Of a stretch of 64,000 bases of DNA, positions 58,931-64,000 are shown one piece after another. The position numbers and the translations under genes were made by a program. Below the pieces are notes generated by a model. It saw only the letters and a list, made by a program, of their open reading frames with translations, was not told the origin of the DNA and did no database searches. The DNA comes from CBDHGY01 sp965263325. GTDB lineage: Bacteria > Pseudomonadota > Alphaproteobacteria > Caulobacterales > Hyphomonadaceae. The DNA lies in contig CBDHGY010000002.1 of assembly GCA_965263325.1 (NCBI GenBank), positions 2,542,001-2,606,000 on the forward strand. The letters run 5' to 3'. Each line of letters begins with the position of its first letter. The first letter of the stretch is position 1.

Positions 58931-60457
58931 ATGGTTGGGCACACCGGAATGAACTTTATTAAGACCCTTCAAAGCCTCTCATTGGCGCGCCAGATTATGC
59001 TTGGAGCTGCGGTTTTGGGTGTGGTCGCTGCAATGACCTTTATGGTACGCGGGGCGATGCAACCGCCCATGGCGTTGCTTTATTCGGGGCTAACACCGAC
59101 CCACGCCGGCGAAATCATCGAAGAGCTTGAACAACGCGATGTGAAATATGAAATTCGCTCTGGCGCTATATTCGTATCATCACCTGCTCGCGACCGAGTG
59201 CGGTTTGATTTGGCACAGCAGGGACTGCCGAAACAGGCAATCCAAGGGTATGAACTGCTAGATGATGTCAATGGATTCTCTGTTACTTCAGAGATGTACA
59301 ACGCTTCCTACTGGCGTGCCAAGGAAGGTGAGCTTACACGCACGATACTGGCCATTCCTGGAGTTCAGGCTGCGCGCGTTCATATTGGAGCAAGTCTTAG
59401 ATCTGGCTTTTCTCGCCATCGCTCATCCCAAACCGCTTCGGTTACAATATCAGCTTCGAGAGACCTATCGCAAAAACAAGCCGAGGCGATCCAATACCTT
59501 GTCGCTCTCGCGGTAGCGGGGTTGAATCCCGACGACGTCGCCGTGATCGATTCGCGGTACGGCATCTTGGCGGGGCCCAATGTCGACAAGTCCAGCCAGC
59601 CGGCGGTTGTGGCTGAGGATCAATCCACAGCGATGGAGGAAAAAATCCTCCGTTTGCTCATTGCGCGTGTCGGCGAAGGAAACGCTGAAGTTTCAGTTTC
59701 AGTAGATGTAACCCGGGCGCGTGAGCTGGTGTCGTCGGTTCAATTCGACCCAGACTCGCGTGTCATCCGGCAGCGCACAACTAATGATATTAGCGAAGCG
59801 CGCGAAGGCGGAAATGCGGCCCTCACTGTCGCAAGCAATCTGCCACAAGAGGGCGGAGAGAATGCTGGCGGCGCGTCTAGTACCGTAAAAAACTCAACGG
59901 AAAGCGTGGCTTATGAGCTGAATGAACTTCGCCGGGAGACAGAAACACTACCGGGAGAAATCAGGCGCGTATCCGTCGCGGTTCTACTCAATCAAGACGC
60001 GATCGAGTTCGGAGATGATCAAGTCGACGTTGCGCAAGCACTTGAGGAGATCAGTACTGAGTTCCAACAACTGATCGCCTCTGCTGCGGGACTAGACTTC
60101 GATCGAGGCGATTCGATCACGGTCGAACTAATGCCGTTTAAGCAACCGGTCGAAGAAGAACTTGTCACATCGCCAGGCCTGATTTCGCAATTGGTCGAGA
60201 GACATCTTTGGTCTGCAATTCAAGCACTGCTGCTGGGTCTTGTTGCGATCGTACTCGGGTTATTTGTTGTTCGCCCCATGTTGCAAGCAGCACCTGCAGC
60301 TGGCGCAGACGGTGACGAAGAAGGCGATAGTGCAGTCAACCTCGAAACGGATCCAATTGAATATCTGAAAGAGTACACGCGTGAGCGCGAAACGGAAACA
60401 GCTGCGATATTGCAGGAATGGTTGAGCGAAGACCGGAAGCAGGCTGTCAATGAGTAA
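58931..60457 (+). CDS. fliF: Flagellar MS-ring protein FliF
   Basis: MS-ring subunit of 508 residues. TM1 lies at about 22-42. The ring-building domain follows: PPMALLYSGLTPTHAGEIIEELEQRDVKYEIRSGAIFVSS, ARVHIG and the YscJ-like VTISASRDLSQKQAEAIQYLVALAVAGLNPDDVAVIDSRYGIL. Later blocks include ESVAYELNELRRETETLPGEIRRVSVAVLL. TM2 is near 430-452, and the C-terminus ends in an acidic FliG-binding tail. It is somewhat shorter than the ~550 of many FliF. A second start at 58949 (MNFIKT) is equally possible. Overlaps fliH. Confidence 0.95.
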   Translation: MVGHTGMNFIKTLQSLSLARQIMLGAAVLGVVAAMTFMVRGAMQPPMALLYSGLTPTHAGEIIEELEQRDVKYEIRSGAIFVSSPARDRVRFDLAQQGLPKQAIQGYELLDDVNGFSVTSEMYNASYWRAKEGELTRTILAIPGVQAARVHIGASLRSGFSRHRSSQTASVTISASRDLSQKQAEAIQYLVALAVAGLNPDDVAVIDSRYGILAGPNVDKSSQPAVVAEDQSTAMEEKILRLLIARVGEGNAEVSVSVDVTRARELVSSVQFDPDSRVIRQRTTNDISEAREGGNAALTVASNLPQEGGENAGGASSTVKNSTESVAYELNELRRETETLPGEIRRVSVAVLLNQDAIEFGDDQVDVAQALEEISTEFQQLIASAAGLDFDRGDSITVELMPFKQPVEEELVTSPGLISQLVERHLWSAIQALLLGLVAIVLGLFVVRPMLQAAPAAGADGDEEGDSAVNLETDPIEYLKEYTRERETETAAILQEWLSEDRKQAVNE

Positions 60458-61118
60458 CGCATTTGCACTTCAGCTTCCAAAGTTTGACCCGGAGCCTGGA
60501 TCGGTTGTGGGAGAGTTTGACCAGCCCTTCGATGTAGAATTGGAGGCGGTGGATCCACTGCCAGATTTTCCTGACGCCGAACCTGATTTGCCAGTCCTTG
60601 GTGATGACTTGATGGATGCATCACCCGAAGTTGAAGAGTTTGAAGAGGAAGATCATTGGGTGCCGGAGCCTGATCCGGACGAAACCCTTCTGAGTGAGCG
60701 GCTTGATGCCGCCGAGAAACTTGTCTCGGAACTGGCGTCTACCGTTCAACTCTTGCAGGGACAATTATTTGAACGCGTTGAGCAGAAAATTCAGGCGATT
60801 GCAGCGGCACTCTTTCCAAAATTGGCAGAGGATTTTCTGGCCGAGGAAATTGCGCGGTTTCTGGCTTATGCCGTTCCGCAAAACCAATCTCAGATAGTGA
60901 TCACAGTGCCTGATCCGATTGTGGCGGAGCTAACAGAGAGTTTGCTGCGCATAAAGACCATTCACAATCGCTGGACGATTGAGTCGGCCGCTACAGGAGC
61001 AGCACCTACCGTCCAAGTGGACTGGGGAGATGGCGGATTTGATTACGATTTAAGCACACTGCTTGCCGCGTGCCATGCGCAAAATTTCCAGAACGGACAT
61101 GAAGTTGAGGAAGAATGA
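60450..61118 (+). CDS. fliH: Flagellar assembly protein FliH (FlbE-like)
   Basis: Regulator of the FliI ATPase, 222 residues. The N-terminal 75 residues are very acidic and Pro-rich. A coiled coil (LSERLDAAEKLVSELASTVQLLQGQLFERVEQKIQAIAAALFPKLAEDFLAEEIARFL) leads to the C-terminal FliH/HrpE domain. Close to Caulobacter FlbE in layout and place. Overlaps fliF by 8 bases and fliN by 4. Confidence 0.82.
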   Translation: MSNAFALQLPKFDPEPGSVVGEFDQPFDVELEAVDPLPDFPDAEPDLPVLGDDLMDASPEVEEFEEEDHWVPEPDPDETLLSERLDAAEKLVSELASTVQLLQGQLFERVEQKIQAIAAALFPKLAEDFLAEEIARFLAYAVPQNQSQIVITVPDPIVAELTESLLRIKTIHNRWTIESAATGAAPTVQVDWGDGGFDYDLSTLLAACHAQNFQNGHEVEEE

Positions 61119-61483
61119 TGCAGGAACCAGAATTTTCCCCTGAAGAACCCGCCGCAATTGAGCCAATGGAGCCTCTGAGCCCTATGGGAGGGGAGGCGCC
61201 CAGCGAACCGGAACGACGCTCCGATTCAAAAGAGAACTTATACAAGCGGTCCATCTTTGATGTGCCGGTGACCGTGAACATATCTGTTGGGCGCAAGAGA
61301 CTCAGCGTCGCGGAATTGCTCGAGCTGCGGCCGGAAGCTGTTATTGCACTTGGCGCAACCATCGAAGATCCAATCGATCTAACGATTGACGACCGCGTAA
61401 TTGCGCGCGGCGAACTTATAGAGACAGAAGAAGGCACTCTAGCTGTGCGCGTTACAGAGATAGAGGAACAGTCCAATGGCTGA
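61115..61483 (+). CDS. fliN: Flagellar motor switch protein FliN
   Basis: C-ring subunit of 122 residues: a variable acidic N-terminus then one SpoA domain (IFDVPVTVNISVGRKRLSVAELLELRPEAVIALGATIEDPIDLTIDDRVIARGELIETEEGTLAVRVTEI). ATGA overlap with fliH and 8-base overlap with fliP show tight coupling. Confidence 0.94.
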   Translation: MMQEPEFSPEEPAAIEPMEPLSPMGGEAPSEPERRSDSKENLYKRSIFDVPVTVNISVGRKRLSVAELLELRPEAVIALGATIEDPIDLTIDDRVIARGELIETEEGTLAVRVTEIEEQSNG

Positions 61484-62261
61484 GACTGTTCGTTGTAACA
61501 GTACCTCTTTCCTTCTTCGAGCAGCATGTTTGATTGCGTTGGCGCTTACCCTTCCTCAACTCGCTTTTGCGCAGGAAGCTCCGCCGACACAGCTGCCTGA
61601 TCTTGGGGGATTGATCCAATCTGAAGGGCAGGGCGGGCTAAGTAGCAGCGTTGTCCAGCTGTTTGTCGTCATTACGGTGCTGAGTTTGGCACCCGGTCTG
61701 GCTATGATGATAACCTGCCTGCCGTTTATGGTCATTGTGTTCTCGATTTTGCGTCAGGCTCTGGGTATCCAACAAGCGCCGCCGAACATGATGATCATGG
61801 CGCTCGCGATGTTCCTTACTTTTTTCATTATGGAGCCGGTCTTCATGAGCGCGTGGGCTGAGGGCGTTGCCCCATATATGGACGGCCAACTCACAGAAGC
61901 GGAGGCTTGGACAGCAACCACTGAGCCATTTCGTAATTTCATGATGAACCGCGCAGACCCGGAAATTTCGTTCGTCCTGTCCGATGCGCTGGATCGCCCG
62001 ATTGTTGAAGGTGAACCAGCGCCCTTCAGTCTATTGTCAACGTCATTCATGCTGTCTGAAATCAAGCTCGCATTCCAAATTGGTTTTGTGATTTTTCTTC
62101 CCTTCATGGTGATCGATCTCGTTGTTGCGTCGATCTTGATGGCGGTGGGTATGATGATGGTTCCACCAACCGTGGTGTCTCTTCCTTTCAAGCTTGGTTT
62201 TTTTGTGCTGGCTGATGGTTGGCTGCGCATCACTGAAGCGCTGTTGAGGGGGTATGCATGA
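61476..62261 (+). CDS. fliP: Flagellar export apparatus protein FliP
   Basis: A 261-residue export-gate protein with an N-terminal signal peptide (cleavage after FAQ). The conserved block is VQLFVVITVLSLAPGLAMMITCLPFMVIVFSILRQALGIQQAPPNMMIMALAMFLTFFIMEPV. The ending SILMAVGMMMVPPTVVSLPFKLGFFVLADGWLRITEALLRGY is typical. It lies in the fliF-fliG operon, away from fliQ and fliR at 51-54 kb. Confidence 0.96.
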   Translation: MAETVRCNSTSFLLRAACLIALALTLPQLAFAQEAPPTQLPDLGGLIQSEGQGGLSSSVVQLFVVITVLSLAPGLAMMITCLPFMVIVFSILRQALGIQQAPPNMMIMALAMFLTFFIMEPVFMSAWAEGVAPYMDGQLTEAEAWTATTEPFRNFMMNRADPEISFVLSDALDRPIVEGEPAPFSLLSTSFMLSEIKLAFQIGFVIFLPFMVIDLVVASILMAVGMMMVPPTVVSLPFKLGFFVLADGWLRITEALLRGYA

Positions 62262-62279
62262 AAAGATTAGTTCAGGACG

Positions 62280-63341
62280 ATGTCCGCAATAGGTAAGCAA
62301 ATGAATTCGATTGCACACGTATCCATGGCGCAGCGCGCAGCAGTTATCATCTCCTTTCTCGGAGAGGATGTCGCGCGGCCGATTATAGAGAATCTGGATG
62401 ACGAGGCGCTTGAGCGCGTCGAGGCGCTACTCGACAGCATCAACGCGCTACCTGCCGATCAGACGGCGCACATTATCATTGATTTTCTTGACCAAATTCG
62501 GGGGACATCCGGAGCCCTATCAGTCGGGAAAAATCAGGTAAGGCAGCTGATCACAAGCATCGAAGATATGCGCCGTTCAGCATCTGAGTTTGAAATGGGG
62601 TTCGGCGGAGACGACGACTTTGCATTAGACTTCGCCGACGCCATTGGAGAACCAGAGAGATCGGTCTGGGAGCGGTTGGCAGATTATGAGGTAGACCGCG
62701 TGGCGGCCTATCTAAATCGCTTAACGCCTAATCTTTGCGCGTTAGTTTTAAGGCAAATGTCTGTGACCCAATGCTCTGATATACTGAGCACAATGGATGA
62801 CGAAAAATTGCCTCAGGTGATGAACTATCTCGTTGATGGCGGTCCGGACGATCCGGCAATCAACGCCGTCATTGAGCAAATGATCGACATTGAATTCCTT
62901 TGCGCAGAGCAGGATGTCTCGGACTCAGATCGCGAGCATTTGCAGCAACTTGGCGAATTGCTCAGTCTGATACCTGCCGACAAGAGAGATAAGCTCGTAC
63001 AGTTCTTAGAGTCAGAGCACGAAGGCAAATTACACGATATCCAAAAGTCAATGTTTACGATCGAGGGGCTACCGGAATCTTTGCCACGAAACGCTATCCC
63101 TATTTTGTTTCGAGAATTGAAAGAAGGCGAAGACGTAAAACTGATTGCATCGCTTCGTTCTGAAAATAACGAAGTTGCAGAGTTCTTACTTGGAAATATC
63201 TCTTCCCGGCAGGCGACTCAGATTCGAGAGGATTTGGACCGCGTCGGCAAACTATCTGACGAAGATGTCGAGGCGGTTCAGCGCAGCTTATTATTGACGC
63301 TGATGATGCTGAAGCGCGATGGTGTCATCAATCTAATGTAG
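62280..63341 (+). CDS. fliG: Flagellar motor switch protein FliG
   Basis: C-ring torque protein of 353 residues. AQRAAVIISFLGEDVARPIIENLDDEALERVE is the N-terminal MS-ring-binding part and ERLADYEVDRVAAYLNRLTPNLCALVLRQMSVTQCSDIL the middle armadillo part. The C-terminal torque region holds charged residues and ASLRSENNEVAEFLLGNISSRQATQIREDLDRVGKLSDEDVE. FliG usually follows fliF directly; here it comes last, after fliP. ATG 62280 or ATG 62301 could be used. Confidence 0.87.
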   Translation: MSAIGKQMNSIAHVSMAQRAAVIISFLGEDVARPIIENLDDEALERVEALLDSINALPADQTAHIIIDFLDQIRGTSGALSVGKNQVRQLITSIEDMRRSASEFEMGFGGDDDFALDFADAIGEPERSVWERLADYEVDRVAAYLNRLTPNLCALVLRQMSVTQCSDILSTMDDEKLPQVMNYLVDGGPDDPAINAVIEQMIDIEFLCAEQDVSDSDREHLQQLGELLSLIPADKRDKLVQFLESEHEGKLHDIQKSMFTIEGLPESLPRNAIPILFRELKEGEDVKLIASLRSENNEVAEFLLGNISSRQATQIREDLDRVGKLSDEDVEAVQRSLLLTLMMLKRDGVINLM

Positions 63342-63349
63342 GCCGCGGC

Positions 63350-64000
63350 TTACTTCACGATAAGTTCAGCATGAATGGCGCCTGCAGCGCTCATCGCACG
63401 AATAATGTCCGCCATTTCAGGCGGGGCGACGCCGAGCGCATTCAGGCCTCTGACAAGCTCTGAGAGCGTTGTGTTGGACTCGAGTTCAACGATGTTGCCA
63501 TCACCGGTCTGTGTAATTTCAATCGTTGAACGTGGCAGTGTGATCGTATCGCCAGAAGCAAACGGATTGGGCTGAGAGACGATTCTCGATTCAGTAACTT
63601 TGATCGAAATGTTGCCTTGAGCAATTGCCACTTTAGAAATAGTAACGTCTTCGCCAAATACGATCGTTCCTGATTTATCATCAATTACAATTCTTGCCGG
63701 TGTTGCAACGTTGACCGGCAGATTCTCGATACTGGCAAGTGATCGCGCGGGTGAAGACGAAAGGGCGCTCAGATTCAAATCGATCGTGCCTGGATCACGC
63801 ATAACGGCTATAGGAGCACCCATCGCACCATTGATGGTGTCCTCAATGTTCGCGGCCGTGGAAAAGTCGGGGTTTCGCAGGGCAAGAGAGATAAAGGATC
63901 TGTCGTTAAAACTATAATTTATTTCTCGCTCGACGCGCGCTCCGTCTGGAATTGATCCTGATGTGGGTGTGCCGCGGGACTCGCGCGCGGCTTCGGCCTG
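63350..64000 (-). CDS. flgI: Flagellar P-ring protein FlgI, C-terminal part (5' end beyond window)
   Basis: Periplasmic ring around the rod. The 216 residues present match the C-terminal part of FlgI: PTSGSIPDGARVEREINYSFND, SLRNPDFSTAANIEDTIN, RIVIDDKSGTIVFGEDVTISKVAIAQGNISIKV and the ending NTTLSELVRGLNALGVAPPEMADIIRAMSAAGAIHAELIVK. The frame is open to base 64000, so the start lies outside. Convergent with fliG, 8 bases apart. Confidence 0.93.
   Translation of the reverse strand, partial: QAEAARESRGTPTSGSIPDGARVEREINYSFNDRSFISLALRNPDFSTAANIEDTINGAMGAPIAVMRDPGTIDLNLSALSSSPARSLASIENLPVNVATPARIVIDDKSGTIVFGEDVTISKVAIAQGNISIKVTESRIVSQPNPFASGDTITLPRSTIEITQTGDGNIVELESNTTLSELVRGLNALGVAPPEMADIIRAMSAAGAIHAELIVK

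Noticed and set aside
1..64000. CRISPR arrays, insertion sequences, rRNA genes and replication origin
   Set aside because: No regularly spaced repeats, transposase motifs, rRNA sequence or DnaA-box cluster were noticed on reading.

Overview
The window looks like chromosome from an alphaproteobacterium of the Caulobacterales/Hyphomonadaceae type. This is inferred from four things. The flagellar set has alphaproteobacterial hallmarks (FlaF, FlbT, DUF1217, DUF6468, a MotE-like protein). Full CtrA boxes (TTAA-N7-TTAAC) lie in flagellar promoters. A ChvI/ChvG-type two-component pair sits near a mannose-family EIIA and HPr. The MoxR-DUF58-DUF4159 operon is of the kind common in this class. No insertion sequence, prophage or CRISPR array was seen.

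Layout. 0-9 kb: partial kdsB, an anchored c-type cytochrome with an acidic tail, exported proteins, a MarR/NlpC-P60 pair, a lipoprotein, an SDR enzyme, a frameshifted immunity-like gene, and pyrD with DUF952. 9-18 kb: a MATE exporter, an SLC13-type permease and polA, all broken by one-base indels, around an intact three-gene minus-strand cassette (multi-pass membrane protein, TIR domain with transmembrane helices, cysteine-rich coiled-coil membrane protein). 18-30 kb: a CPA2 antiporter, chvI, a block of metabolic and transport genes, chvG, an AbgT transporter, EIIA, HPr and a GNAT. 30-37 kb: minus-strand MoxR-DUF58-BatA/DUF4159-VWA operon with divergent DUF1285. 37-41 kb: hypothetical and immunity-like genes in a more AT-rich stretch, then a CoA-type Nudix hydrolase and a nuclease lipoprotein. 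tRNA-Arg(CCT) lies at about 42 kb.

42-64 kb is one large flagellar cluster flanked and punctuated by two paralogous XRE regulators. It holds hook assembly (flgD, fliK), a rod-binding protein and FlgN-like chaperone, flagellin with flaF/flbT, the fliI ATPase, the rod/export operon flgB-flgC-fliE-fliQ-flhA-fliR-flhB, fliL with DUF6468 and motE, the basal-body/switch operon fliF-fliH-fliN-fliP-fliG, and the end of flgI. Five transcription starts in this cluster share one aligned architecture: a CtrA-like box, three bases, then (A/T)TTCTCCCA. One of the five lies in front of the first XRE gene. This is the strongest regulatory signal in the window.

The most interesting uncharacterised locus is the TIR-membrane cassette. 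The frameshifts between about 7.3 and 17.3 kb are clustered and hit polA twice, so sequence error is a serious alternative to real gene decay there.
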